Assembly: GCF_007827595.1 (NCBI RefSeq)
Contig: NZ_VISR01000004.1
Location: forward strand, 372,001-436,000
DNA length: 64,000 nt
Direction: 5' to 3'
Source: Streptomyces sp. BK340
GTDB taxonomy: Bacteria > Actinomycetota > Actinomycetes > Streptomycetales > Streptomycetaceae
Shown here piece by piece: positions 31,049 through 39,643 of this stretch; within the stretch, counting starts at the first letter, position 1, and each line of letters starts with the position of its first letter. The translations under genes and the position numbers were made by a program. The notes below the pieces were generated by a model, which saw only the letters and a list, made by a program, of their open reading frames with translations, ran no database searches and was not told the DNA's origin.

Positions 31049-32356
31049 TCACCTGCCCAGCGCCAGCCGCGCCACCCGTGGCCAGTCGGCGGCCGGGCGG
31101 GCGACCGGTGAACCGGGACGGCGGCGCGGCACGCGGACGCGCAGGGCCCCGGCGTCGATCCGGCACACGACGGGTACGGGCAGCACGACGTGCTCCCCGT
31201 CGATACCGGCCGGGACGGTGGGCGTGTCCGCCTCGACGACGACCTCCCGCGCGGTCAGCCGGGTCAGCCCCGGCGAGCGCGGACCGCGCAGCAGCCGGGC
31301 CGCCTGCACGGTGCTGCCCACACGCACGCACAGCACGCCGAGCCGTCCGGAGTTCAGGCAGACCCTGCGCCCCGGGCGGTCGACGTCCACGGCACGCCGG
31401 TAGGGGTTGTTGCTGACGAGCAGTGCCTGCAGGCCCGAGGCCCGCGACCGGCCGGCCCGCATCCGCAGCCGGGGGGCCCTGTCACCGGTGAGGAGATCGG
31501 GCAGCTCCCGCAGGGCCGTGCGGACCTTCTGGTCCCGGTAGGCGGGATTGGCCACCACGACCGCGTACGTGCCGAAGGAGACGTTGTTGACGAACACCCG
31601 GTCGGCGGCGAACCCGAGGTCGACGCGGAACTCGTCGGCGTCGGTCAGTGCCGCCAGGGCGGCCGCGGGATCTTCCCGGTCCAGGCCGAGGTCCAGGGCG
31701 AAGTGGTTGCGGGTGCCGGCCGGGATCACGACGAAGGGCAGTCCGTGCCGGGCCGCGACCTCGGCGACCAGGGCCTGTGTGCCGTCCCCGCCGGCCACCC
31801 CCAGCAGGTCGGCGCCGTCCGCCACCGCCCGCCGGGCCAGCTCCGCCACGTCCTGGTGGTGCGCCGGGTCCAGCAGGAACACCTCGGCGCCCGCCGCCCG
31901 TGCCCGCTCCGCCAGGTGGCAGCGGGCCACCTTGCCGCCGCCGGAGTTCGGGTTCATCAGGACCCACGGGTGGCGCGGCGGCTCGACGGGGCCCCGGTCA
32001 CGGTGGCGCGGGGAAGCGCCCGCGGGCGTCAGTGCCATCCGCGCGGCCACCACAGCCAGCACCCACAGGCCCAGCGACAGGCAGGCCGCCCACAGCAGGT
32101 CGTGCGTGGCGTACAGCGCGAGGACCGTCAGGGGCGCGGCCACCGACAGCAGCGTCCCCACGGCCCGGACGACTCCGGTGTGCGCGAGGGCCCACCACAC
32201 CCCGGCCGCGGTGAGCACCAGCCCCGCGACCCCGACCAGCACCCACAGCACGCTCTTCAGTCCGGCGACGACCAGCGGCACCGCCACGCTGCCCAGCAGG
32301 GCGAGCAGCGCCGCACGGGCCCAGCGGGCGGGAGCCGGGCCGGAAACCGATCTCAC
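31049..32356 (-). CDS. Diacylglycerol kinase-like protein with N-terminal membrane domain
   Basis: A 435-residue protein. Three or four hydrophobic segments (about 12-110) precede a DAGK catalytic domain (about 130-425) with VLMNPNSGGGK, GVAGGDGTQAL (the GGDGT nucleotide loop near residue 190) and PAGTRNHFALDLG. The family phosphorylates diacylglycerol, sphingosine-like or related lipids with ATP at the membrane. The membrane segments are a variation seen in actinobacteria. The start GTG 32356 (alternatives are not better) has a GAGG 16 bases upstream, so it is tentative. It is convergent with the SulP gene (2-base gap) and divergent from the Mrr-TerD gene. Confidence 0.88.
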   Translation of the reverse strand: MRSVSGPAPARWARAALLALLGSVAVPLVVAGLKSVLWVLVGVAGLVLTAAGVWWALAHTGVVRAVGTLLSVAAPLTVLALYATHDLLWAACLSLGLWVLAVVAARMALTPAGASPRHRDRGPVEPPRHPWVLMNPNSGGGKVARCHLAERARAAGAEVFLLDPAHHQDVAELARRAVADGADLLGVAGGDGTQALVAEVAARHGLPFVVIPAGTRNHFALDLGLDREDPAAALAALTDADEFRVDLGFAADRVFVNNVSFGTYAVVVANPAYRDQKVRTALRELPDLLTGDRAPRLRMRAGRSRASGLQALLVSNNPYRRAVDVDRPGRRVCLNSGRLGVLCVRVGSTVQAARLLRGPRSPGLTRLTAREVVVEADTPTVPAGIDGEHVVLPVPVVCRIDAGALRVRVPRRRPGSPVARPAADWPRVARLALGR

Positions 32357-32518
32357 GGTGCTCGTGGCACACCTCGGGAGGATTCGCAGGAGCCGTCATC
32401 CCGTCCACCTTGGACACAACGGCCGCCGGCCGGCTTCACCCGACGCGGGTGAACACAACCACCGAGGCGACCGGCCGCGGGGTCACGCCGGGCGCCCGGC
32501 GGAGGCATTTTGCACGTC

Positions 32519-32540
32519 GCATGTGCGCGACGGCACATGC
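32519..32540. promoter_or_regulatory. Inverted repeat upstream of the Mrr-TerD gene
   Basis: A perfect 8-bp palindrome GCATGTGC-N6-GCACATGC, followed at 32554-32567 by another short one, CCGGT-N4-ACCGG. Both lie in the 271-base gap between two divergent genes, 61-109 bases before the Mrr-TerD start. The first has the size and symmetry of a dimeric repressor operator. The regulator is unknown. Confidence 0.4.
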
Positions 32541-32627
32541 CGGATAAAGTCGTCCGGTTACGACCGGTTGTGGGGGTGACCGGAGTTCGGTCGGCCATGC
32601 CGACGTCCTGGGGAGGGCATACAGCGG

Positions 32628-34670
32628 ATGAGTCGTCGCTCTGCTGGTTTGGTGGGGGTCTGGGCCGAAGTGCAGCGGCAGCAGCAGCGCCAGAGAGAGG
32701 CCGAGGCCCGGCAGCGCAGGGAGCAGGAGCGCCAGGCGCGGGCCCGTCAGCGGCAGCTCGCCCAGAACCACCGTGAGTACCGACAGGCCGAGGCGGGGCG
32801 CCGCACGGCCGAGCTGGACGCCCAGGTGGCCTCCTTGCAGGGGCTGTTGGCCGCCGGGTGCCGCGCCCCTGCCTTCCGGGCGGCGGGGCTGCTGCGCTCC
32901 GAGGAGGTCCAGCCGTTCGATCCGGGCCCCCTCGGCTGGCCGGGGCGCATGCCGGATCCGGCGCAGTACCAGCCGCAGGGAGGCTGGACCGCGAACCGGC
33001 GCGCGCAGGCCGAGGCCGAGGCCCGGGCCAGGTTCGAGCACGACTGGCATGCCGCCCAGGCCGCCGAGGCACAGCGGCAGCGGCAACTCGCCGCCTGCCG
33101 GCACGAGTACGAGCAGCGGACCGGCGCCCAGCTGTCGGAGGTCCGCCGGCACAACGCCCAAGTCGCCGAGCTGACCGAGGGCGTCAGGCGCGGCGACCCC
33201 GAGGCGGTGGTCGAGTACTTCTCGGCCGTCCTGTACTCGTCCACCACCTGGCCCGAGGGGTTTCCGCGGCAGGTCTGCGCCGCGTACGACGCGCCGGCCC
33301 GGCAGCTGGTGCTGGACTGGGAGCTGCCCGGCTACGGCGTCGTTCCCGAGACGAAGTCGGTGCGGTACATGCCCACGCTGGACCAGGAGAAGGAGACCCC
33401 GCGTCCCGTGGGGCAGCGCCGCGCGCTGTACCGGGAGGTGCTGGCGCAGTCCGTGCTGCTCGTGGCCCACCAGCTTTTCGCGGCGGACGAGTCCGGGGCC
33501 TTGGAGTCGGTGGTGCTGAACGGGGTCGTGGACGACCACGACCCGGCCACGGGACGCCAGGCGCTCATCTGTCTGGCCACGGTCATGGCTCCGAGGGGCA
33601 CGTTCACCGGTCTCCACCTGGCGCAGGTGGATCCGGTCAGCTGCCTGACCGAGGCGCTGCGGGGACAGCTCTCGGCCCGGCCGGACCAACTCGCCGCGGT
33701 ACGGCCGAGCCGTCGGCCCCAGGACGTCCGGGACCGTCCGGTCACTCGCGGGGGCGAGGAGGAACCGGATCTGTACGACATGGACCCGATCGCCTTCGAG
33801 TCCCTGGTCGCCGACCTGTTCCGGGCCATGGGCATGGAGGCGGTGACGACCGAGCGCTCGAACGACGGCGGGGTGGACGTCGACGCGGTGGATCCGGCGC
33901 CGATCCGCGGGGGCAAGATCGTCGTGCAGGTGAAGCGCTACCGCAACACGGTGCCGCCCACGGCGGTGCGCGACCTGTACGGGACGGTGCAGGACGTCGG
34001 CGCGAACAAGGGTGTGCTGGTCACGACGTCGGGCTTCGGGCCCGGCTCGCGCACCTTCGCCCAGGGCAAGCCTCTCGAGCTGATCTCCGGCACCGAACTC
34101 GTCGACCTGCTGCACCGGCACGGGCTCCGCGGCCGCCTGGGGGAGCGGGGCCGGCCTGCTTCGAGGCCCGGGCCGGCGGCCCGCGAGGACTACAACGTGC
34201 TGGGGATGTCCTGGTCCGGTGACGTGGTGCTGGACGTCTGCGCGCTGGTCTGCGCGGGCACCAGAGTGCTGAGCGACGACCACTTCGTCTTCTTCAACAA
34301 CCGGGCCACACCCGACGGTTCGGTACGCGCGGTGCCGCCCACGGCGCCGGACCGGGCTGCCCTGAGGGTGGCGTTCGACGCGCTGCCGGATCGCGCGGAC
34401 CGTCTGGTGCTGGTGGCCGCGGTCGACCCGGAGGCCGACCCGCACGCGGATCTGTCCGGGTTCACCGGCGCCGGTATCCGGTTGCTGGACTCCTCGATGA
34501 CGGAGCTGGGACGGCTCGAAGTCTCGGACGGCCGGCCCCAGGAAACCGCCCTGGTGCTCGGCTCCTTCCGGCGCCGCACCGGCGGCGACTGGGACTTCGT
34601 CGTCGGCGGCCGCGGATATCCGGGCGGTCTGGCGCAGCTCGTGCGCGATCACGGTATCGACGTCGAGTAA
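32628..34670 (+). CDS. Restriction-endonuclease-like (Mrr) protein fused to TerD
   Basis: A 680-residue soluble protein with three parts. Residues 1-~185 form a long charged coiled coil (QRQQQRQREAEARQRREQ...). A middle region (~185-370) of unknown family with SSTTWPEGFP and VVLNGVVDDHDP leads into an Mrr-type restriction endonuclease domain (~385-500). It has DPIAFESLVADLFRAMG, the catalytic NDGGVDVDA and the QVK of the PD-(D/E)xK nuclease site (QVKRYRN), and VLVTTSGFGPGSR. The C-terminal ~155 residues (~523-678) form a TerD domain (VLGMSWSGDV, DLSGFTGAGIRLL). Mrr cuts modified DNA and TerD proteins bind calcium in stress responses, so a DNA-damage or phage-defence role is plausible. The start ATG 32628 has GGGGAGGG about 14 bases upstream. 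Nothing else in the neighbourhood belongs to a known Ter cluster. Confidence 0.85.
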   Translation: MSRRSAGLVGVWAEVQRQQQRQREAEARQRREQERQARARQRQLAQNHREYRQAEAGRRTAELDAQVASLQGLLAAGCRAPAFRAAGLLRSEEVQPFDPGPLGWPGRMPDPAQYQPQGGWTANRRAQAEAEARARFEHDWHAAQAAEAQRQRQLAACRHEYEQRTGAQLSEVRRHNAQVAELTEGVRRGDPEAVVEYFSAVLYSSTTWPEGFPRQVCAAYDAPARQLVLDWELPGYGVVPETKSVRYMPTLDQEKETPRPVGQRRALYREVLAQSVLLVAHQLFAADESGALESVVLNGVVDDHDPATGRQALICLATVMAPRGTFTGLHLAQVDPVSCLTEALRGQLSARPDQLAAVRPSRRPQDVRDRPVTRGGEEEPDLYDMDPIAFESLVADLFRAMGMEAVTTERSNDGGVDVDAVDPAPIRGGKIVVQVKRYRNTVPPTAVRDLYGTVQDVGANKGVLVTTSGFGPGSRTFAQGKPLELISGTELVDLLHRHGLRGRLGERGRPASRPGPAAREDYNVLGMSWSGDVVLDVCALVCAGTRVLSDDHFVFFNNRATPDGSVRAVPPTAPDRAALRVAFDALPDRADRLVLVAAVDPEADPHADLSGFTGAGIRLLDSSMTELGRLEVSDGRPQETALVLGSFRRRTGGDWDFVVGGRGYPGGLAQLVRDHGIDVE

Positions 34671-34723
34671 GCCGGGCGGACCGACCAGTTCGAGCAGGAC
34701 GCGAGCGGCCCGGCCGTAACGGG

Positions 34724-34755
34724 AAAGGCCCGCCGGAGAACTCCGGCGGGCCTTT
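34724..34755. terminator. Perfect bidirectional terminator
   Basis: A 15-bp perfect inverted repeat (AAAGGCCCGCCGGAG 34724-34738 and CTCCGGCGGGCCTTT 34741-34755). With an A-tract on one side and a T-tract on the other it works for both converging genes (Mrr-TerD and DUF805). It has the classic terminator form. Confidence 0.9.
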
Positions 34756-34768
34756 CGCTGACGTCGGC

Positions 34769-35122
34769 TCAGTGGGCCGGGGCGTACTTCGGGTTGGGGC
34801 CGTACTGGTTCGGCTCCGCCTTGCCCTCGGAGGCGAGGAAGACGATCAGGATGATCGTGCCCACCAGCGGGATCAGGGAGATGAAGATCCACCAGCCGGA
34901 GCGGCCCGTGTCGTGCAGGCGGCGGATCGTGACACCGAGGCCGGGGAGCAGGACGGCGAGGGTGTAGATGAGGCTGATGACGTTCGAGCCGATGGCGCGG
35001 TCGACGACCGTCAGCACGATGCTGATGATCAGGTTGAACAGGAAGAACATCCAGTATTCCTGCCGCCGCGCACGGCCGCTGAACACCGCGTACTTCTTGA
35101 GTACGTCCACATACCAGTGCAT
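34769..35122 (-). CDS. DUF805 membrane protein
   Basis: A 117-residue membrane protein with about four helices. The DUF805 marks FSGRARRQEYWMFFLFN near the start and TIRRLHDTGRSGWW in the middle are present. The family is widespread and of unknown function. The start ATG 35122 (MHWYVDVLKKY) is preferred over the ATG at 35161 because homologues begin there and GGGGGG lies upstream. The gene ends against the strong terminator shared with the Mrr-TerD gene. It is probably monocistronic. Confidence 0.9.
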   Translation of the reverse strand: MHWYVDVLKKYAVFSGRARRQEYWMFFLFNLIISIVLTVVDRAIGSNVISLIYTLAVLLPGLGVTIRRLHDTGRSGWWIFISLIPLVGTIILIVFLASEGKAEPNQYGPNPKYAPAH

Positions 35123-35240
35123 TCTCGTCCCCCCCTGGGATTCGCTTGATTGCTCCCCCATCGAATCAGTCAGGGTGACCGGAAACCATAGTTTTGGCGT
35201 GCGCGGGTCAATGTGTTACCCGGCCGCTGCCGTTCGGTGA

Positions 35241-36455
35241 TCAGACCCCGACGTCGGCGGCGAGACGGGCGTCCAGCCAGTCGAAGACGCGCTGTTCGAA
35301 CAGAGCGCGGCCCAGCGGCTCGCAGTGCCGGTGCGCCCCTTCCGCCTCGGTGAAGCGGACCAGGTGTTTCGGGCCGGTCAGGGCCTCGTACAACTCCCTC
35401 GAAGCACCGGGCCAGAAGTGCTCGCCGTCCGGGTCGGTGATCAGCAGCGGGGTGGTGATCCGGTCGACGACCGGCATGACGTCGTACCGGGAGACCTCGG
35501 CGAGGAGGTCGTACGGGGAGTCGATGCCGTACGGCTTGGCCCGCCGGCGCCAGGTCGCTGCGAGTGCCCGGTCCTGGGCGAGGGCGCTCTCGACGACGCG
35601 GTCGAAGGCGGCACGGTCACCGGACTCCCACAGACCGCGCAGACCGGGGCCGAGGTTGTGCCACCAGCTGTCCACCACGCGGGTCACCCCCGGGTCGGCG
35701 ACCGCGGCCGCGATCCGGCGCTCGAAGGCGAGCGCGCGCGGGACCCAGTAGCCGGCCTGGCTGACGCCGGCCAGCACGATCCGGCGGGGGTCCACATCGG
35801 GCCGGGAGAGGAGGAAGTCCACCACCGGGGTGATGACGTTCTCCCAGTCCGGCCGGAAGGTCACGCCCCGTTCGAAGAGCATCGACTGCTGGCCCGGGCC
35901 GTCGAAGAGCAGTACGCGGTACCCGCGGGCCACCGCCGGTGCGCCGAGCAACGTCCAGGCGGCGCTGAGCGGGCCGTCGCTGCCGTTGTTGACGATCAGT
36001 GCGGGGAGGGGGCCGCAGGCGCCGGGCGGGCTGACGAGGTAGCCGGGCAGGGACGTGTTCTCGTACGGGACGGTGACCGGCTCGGCGGGCGGGTCCCAGG
36101 ACGTCAGGAAGCGGTGCAGGCAGGCGCGGTGCTCCGGGAACACCTCGGCCAGCCGTCGGTCGGGATCGGCGACCGCGTCGACGCCCACGAGGGCGGTGCC
36201 GAAGTAACCGGCGGCGCGCAGCAGGGCGTCCCGGGCGCTCACCGTCCGTCCCGCGGCCGCGCTGCGACCGGCCTGCTCCCGCACTCCGCGGGCCAGTTCG
36301 ACCCAGGCGGTGAACCAGGCCTCGCCGTCACCGTCCGCCACGGCGGAAGCGGTCGCCAGCACCTCCCCCACGTCGGCACCCTGCCGCCAGGCCGCGCCCA
36401 GGGCGAGCAGGATCTCGTAGTCGAACTGGTCGTTCTCGCTGAAGCGGTAGGTCAT
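35241..36455 (-). CDS. Alpha/beta hydrolase
   Basis: A 404-residue soluble hydrolase. An N-terminal helical region of about 130 residues precedes the alpha/beta fold. That has the nucleophile elbow LAGVSQAGYW (GxSxG, serine near residue 233), LITDPDGEHFWPG as a candidate acid loop and EGAHRHCEP with the catalytic His. This layout is common among dipeptidyl-peptidase-like and FrsA-like hydrolases of actinobacteria. The substrate is unknown. The start ATG 36455 (MTYRFSENDQF) has GGGAG 5 bases upstream. It lies 18 bases downstream of the glycosyltransferase gene, probably in the same operon. Confidence 0.88.
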   Translation of the reverse strand: MTYRFSENDQFDYEILLALGAAWRQGADVGEVLATASAVADGDGEAWFTAWVELARGVREQAGRSAAAGRTVSARDALLRAAGYFGTALVGVDAVADPDRRLAEVFPEHRACLHRFLTSWDPPAEPVTVPYENTSLPGYLVSPPGACGPLPALIVNNGSDGPLSAAWTLLGAPAVARGYRVLLFDGPGQQSMLFERGVTFRPDWENVITPVVDFLLSRPDVDPRRIVLAGVSQAGYWVPRALAFERRIAAAVADPGVTRVVDSWWHNLGPGLRGLWESGDRAAFDRVVESALAQDRALAATWRRRAKPYGIDSPYDLLAEVSRYDVMPVVDRITTPLLITDPDGEHFWPGASRELYEALTGPKHLVRFTEAEGAHRHCEPLGRALFEQRVFDWLDARLAADVGV

Positions 36456-36473
36456 GGCGGCTCCCGGCACCGT

Positions 36474-37601
36474 TCAGGCGCCGACGAGGGACCTCGACCC
36501 CGCCGCGGCGCCCAGGCGCAGCCTGGCCAGGGCGGAGTCCCTGTTCGCGACGACCCGTTCGCGATGGGTGTCGGGTACCTTGCCGCCGTCGAGCAGCCTC
36601 TCGCAGCACTCCAGGCTCTCGCGGTACTCACCCATCCAGTACGACGCGACCGCGAGCTCGTTCAACGCCCGCCACTCGTACCAGTGGTGCTCCACGAACA
36701 GGGTGTCCGACGGTTGCGGGATCTCTGCCGCGCGCTTCGCGAACAGGTACGCGAGCGGCCAGCGCTCCCCGTGCACACGGCACAGGTAGGCCAGCTCGGC
36801 GAGCGGCTCGGCGCGGGTGGGACGGTACTCGTGCGCGTCCAGGAAACGGGCGATCACCTCGGGCATCCGGCGCTTGAGCAGTACCGCCGTACGGGCGGCG
36901 TACAGGCGGGCGCAGAAGGTCTCCTCGACGAAGCCGCTCATCACCGCCCGCCGGTCGTAGGCGGCCAGTGCCTTCCCGTGTTCGTCGGCGTCGCGCCAGC
37001 TCTGGGCGAGGTAGAAGGCGTACCGGGCGTTGTCCGGCTCCTTGGTGAGGGCTTCTTTGAGGATCGCGGCGTCGCGGAGGTACTTCTTGCGCCGGCTTCC
37101 CCGCAGGCGTCCGCCACCGCCCATGATGACCATGCGCGCGCCGGCGAAGGTCGCCCGGTCGAAGGACGTGTCGCACTCCAGGTACTCGTGCAGCACACCT
37201 ACGTACCGCCACGGGAGGCGCGTCGACACCAGGGTCGGGCGCCAGTGGACGACGGAACCGTGACGGATCTCGAAGTCGTAGCAGTCATGGTCCAGTTCCG
37301 GCATCGAGAAACCGGGCGCGATCTCCAGCGCGTCGTCGGCGTCGATGAACAGCAGGTAGTCGGCGCGCTCCCGGGCCAGTTGGATCGCCTCGGTGCGGCT
37401 CAGGTCGAAGCCCTTCCAGGGGCTCTCGTACAGCGCGCCGGGCAGGTCGGCCAGGGTTTCGCGGATGACGTCCTGGGTACCGTCGGTCGAGCCGGTGTCG
37501 AGGATCACCCAGGTGTCGATGAGGGGGCGCACGGATTCGATGCAGCGCCGGATCACATGTGCCTCATCCTTGACGATCATGTTGAGGCAGACCGTTTTCA
37601 T
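36474..37601 (-). CDS. Glycosyltransferase family 2 with TPR-like C-terminus
   Basis: A 375-residue protein. The first ~220 residues are a GT-A glycosyltransferase of family 2 (TVCLNMIVKDEAHVI, then LDTGSTDGT, and the metal-binding DxD in LFIDADDAL). The remaining helical part (KEALTKEPDNARYAFYLAQSWRDA and two similar pieces) looks like tetratricopeptide repeats. The TPR part probably contacts a partner or the acceptor. The start ATG 37601 has only a weak purine stretch upstream. It lies 26 bases after the methyltransferase gene on the same strand and 18 bases before the hydrolase, so the three form one unit. Confidence 0.9.
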   Translation of the reverse strand: MKTVCLNMIVKDEAHVIRRCIESVRPLIDTWVILDTGSTDGTQDVIRETLADLPGALYESPWKGFDLSRTEAIQLARERADYLLFIDADDALEIAPGFSMPELDHDCYDFEIRHGSVVHWRPTLVSTRLPWRYVGVLHEYLECDTSFDRATFAGARMVIMGGGGRLRGSRRKKYLRDAAILKEALTKEPDNARYAFYLAQSWRDADEHGKALAAYDRRAVMSGFVEETFCARLYAARTAVLLKRRMPEVIARFLDAHEYRPTRAEPLAELAYLCRVHGERWPLAYLFAKRAAEIPQPSDTLFVEHHWYEWRALNELAVASYWMGEYRESLECCERLLDGGKVPDTHRERVVANRDSALARLRLGAAAGSRSLVGA

Positions 37602-37627
37602 GGCTGTTCTTGTTTCTTTTCTGTGAT

Positions 37628-38470
37628 TCAGGCGTCGACTCGGCGTGCGATCACTTCCATGCAGACGCGGTAGCGCTCGCTGATCGTGTAGTGGACGGGC
37701 TCGAAGCCCTGCTCGGTCAGGAGCGCGTAGAGACGGCGGCGGCTGAAATTGTGGAAGTGCTCGAGTTCGCCCCAGTAGGGATTGGCGTCGGCGGCGTCCA
37801 ACAGCCGCCAGGCGGCGCAGTCGTAGTTGGGCATCGACGCGAAGAGCACGCCGTCCGGCCGCAGCAGGCGGTGCGCGGCGGCCAGGCCGGCGCGCGGATA
37901 CGGCGTGTGCTCGAGTACGTCCGCCATGCTGATGACCGCGAACCGCCCGGGCTCGTCGAGGTCCGTGACATCCGTGCAACGCGCCTCGAAGCCAAGGCGT
38001 CGCAAACCCTCGACGCTCGAACGCCGGAGGTCGAGGCCCATCGGCTCGAAGCCCCATTCCTCGGCGGTGAACAGGAGCGAGCCGTTTCCGAATCCGACGT
38101 CGAGCCAGGTGCCGTCCGCCACGTGACGGGCGACGCGCTCCACGATGCGCGCCGACACGGCCCGGCTCTGTTCGAACCCCGCGCCCGGCTGCTGGTGCCC
38201 GTTGGTCGAGGAGAAGATCACCGACGCCGCCTCGGGCGTGAAGTAGCCGTCGGTGAAGACGTGTTCACAGTCGGCGCAGCGCATCCAGGTCATCGTGGGA
38301 TCGATGACCGACCGGTACAGCGGATGGCGCGAGCAGTCGCCGGTCCGCAGCGTGGACAGGACACGGCCCAGGCAGAGCGGACAGGCGTCGTACGGCAGGC
38401 GCCCCTTGGGCGGGACGCGCGTGGCCGCGGCAACGGACGCGTCGGCCACGACTGCGGAGTCGGCGGTCAT
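37628..38470 (-). CDS. SAM-dependent methyltransferase with zinc finger
   Basis: A 280-residue enzyme. A zinc-binding knuckle (CPLCLG and MRCADCEHVF, four cysteines) precedes a class I methyltransferase fold with the SAM-binding motif WLDVGFGNGSL (near residue 125), and VISMADVLEHTPYPRAGL. Such Zn-MTase proteins often modify sugars or other glycan building blocks. The start ATG 38470 is the first good one, though the N-terminal 25 residues are low-complexity. It is the first gene of the methyltransferase-glycosyltransferase-hydrolase unit, just downstream of a secreted collagen-like protein gene on the same strand. Confidence 0.88.
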   Translation of the reverse strand: MTADSAVVADASVAAATRVPPKGRLPYDACPLCLGRVLSTLRTGDCSRHPLYRSVIDPTMTWMRCADCEHVFTDGYFTPEAASVIFSSTNGHQQPGAGFEQSRAVSARIVERVARHVADGTWLDVGFGNGSLLFTAEEWGFEPMGLDLRRSSVEGLRRLGFEARCTDVTDLDEPGRFAVISMADVLEHTPYPRAGLAAAHRLLRPDGVLFASMPNYDCAAWRLLDAADANPYWGELEHFHNFSRRRLYALLTEQGFEPVHYTISERYRVCMEVIARRVDA

Positions 38471-38645
38471 GCGAGCAAGCTACTCGCGGCCCTCGCCGAT
38501 GCCGGGGTGGCGCGGCGAATCCGGTCCCACGGTCGGCCCAAGCGCGAGGGGTGTCGGCAGAGCCCGGACGGACCCTGCGGACACCCCTCGCACCGGGTGC
38601 CGGTCGGCCGGACTCAGGGGGTCCGGGTGGGGTACGGCAGGTCGG

Positions 38646-39473
38646 CTACGGCGTTCCGTCGTTGACCGCGCCGGGACTGGGCTGATGGATCACGAAGGTC
38701 CAGGGGTTGTTGCAGGTGAGGGTGGCCGGATGCTGGTTGTTGTTCTCCGTGCAGGTGGTCTCGAAGACCAGCCCCGTGGTGGTGATGACGTCGATGTTGA
38801 TGCCTTTGTTCTCGCCCTGGGCGTGCGCGTTGATGGAGACGCCACAGGCGAAGCCGGTCGCGGCGGTGCTGGGGTAACCCGTGAGCCCGCTGAGGTCGGT
38901 CCACCGCAGGGTGTGGTCCGTTTCCTGGCCCCGGTTGTCCCGGATGCCCGCGTACGTCCTCGGTGCGCCGGTCGCACCGGTGGCGATCGCGGCGCGGAGC
39001 TCGAAGTCGGCCGAGTCCTGTTGTGCGTCGATGTCGGTGCACGGGCCGGGAGCACCGGTGGCGCCGGTGTCGCCCTTCGGGCCGGGCGGACCCGTGGGGC
39101 CGGTCGGACCGGTGGGGCCGGTCGGGCCCGTCGCGCCCCGGCACTCGTCCTTGCCGCCGTTGCCGCCCTTGGCCCAGGACGCCTTCAAGCCGGACTTCGG
39201 CTTGCCGGGCTTCTCCGGCTCGCCCTTGCATTCGTCGTGGTCGCCGCTGTAGCGGCCCATCCAGTAGTCACCGGCATTGCGGCTCATCCGGCTCTCGGCG
39301 GGCTGACGCCCCGCCAGAGCCGCGTGACCCGACACGTTCTTCGCCGCGGCGACGGCGGGGCTCACCACGCCGGCCGCCATGACCAGCGTGAGCGAGGCCA
39401 CCATCCCGGCCTTCTTGAACCTGTCTCGCGCCAGGGGCCCGAGTAGTGAGGACGTCCTGTACTCAGGACTCAT
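38646..39473 (-). CDS. Secreted collagen-like repeat protein
   Basis: A 275-residue secreted protein. An N-terminal signal region (VASLTLVMAAGVVSPAVAAA, cleaved around residue 44) is followed by a lysine/glycine linker and a run of about eleven Gly-X-Y triplets (residues 113-144: GAT GPT GPT GPT GPT GPP GPK GDT GAT GAP GP). A C-terminal cysteine-containing head of about 130 residues follows. Bacterial collagen-like proteins form triple helices at the cell surface. The start ATG 39473 has AAGGAG 8 bases upstream. The N-terminus is rather long before the hydrophobic core, so a later ATG (MVASLTL) is possible. The adjacent glycosyltransferase and methyltransferase could modify it, but that is speculation. 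Confidence 0.82.
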   Translation of the reverse strand: MSPEYRTSSLLGPLARDRFKKAGMVASLTLVMAAGVVSPAVAAAKNVSGHAALAGRQPAESRMSRNAGDYWMGRYSGDHDECKGEPEKPGKPKSGLKASWAKGGNGGKDECRGATGPTGPTGPTGPTGPPGPKGDTGATGAPGPCTDIDAQQDSADFELRAAIATGATGAPRTYAGIRDNRGQETDHTLRWTDLSGLTGYPSTAATGFACGVSINAHAQGENKGINIDVITTTGLVFETTCTENNNQHPATLTCNNPWTFVIHQPSPGAVNDGTP

Positions 39474-39643
39474 CAACGTGCTCCTTGCCTCGTCCGGTCC
39501 GGGAGGCTTCCCGAACCCGAATGCGAGGTTGACCCGTGCGGGCCCGGACCGGGCGTACGGCACGTCGGAACTCATGTGTTTATCCGTGGATCGGACTAAC
39601 AGATGACTGCATCCGTAGGGGCTGCCCAGGCGTCTACCTCGGT

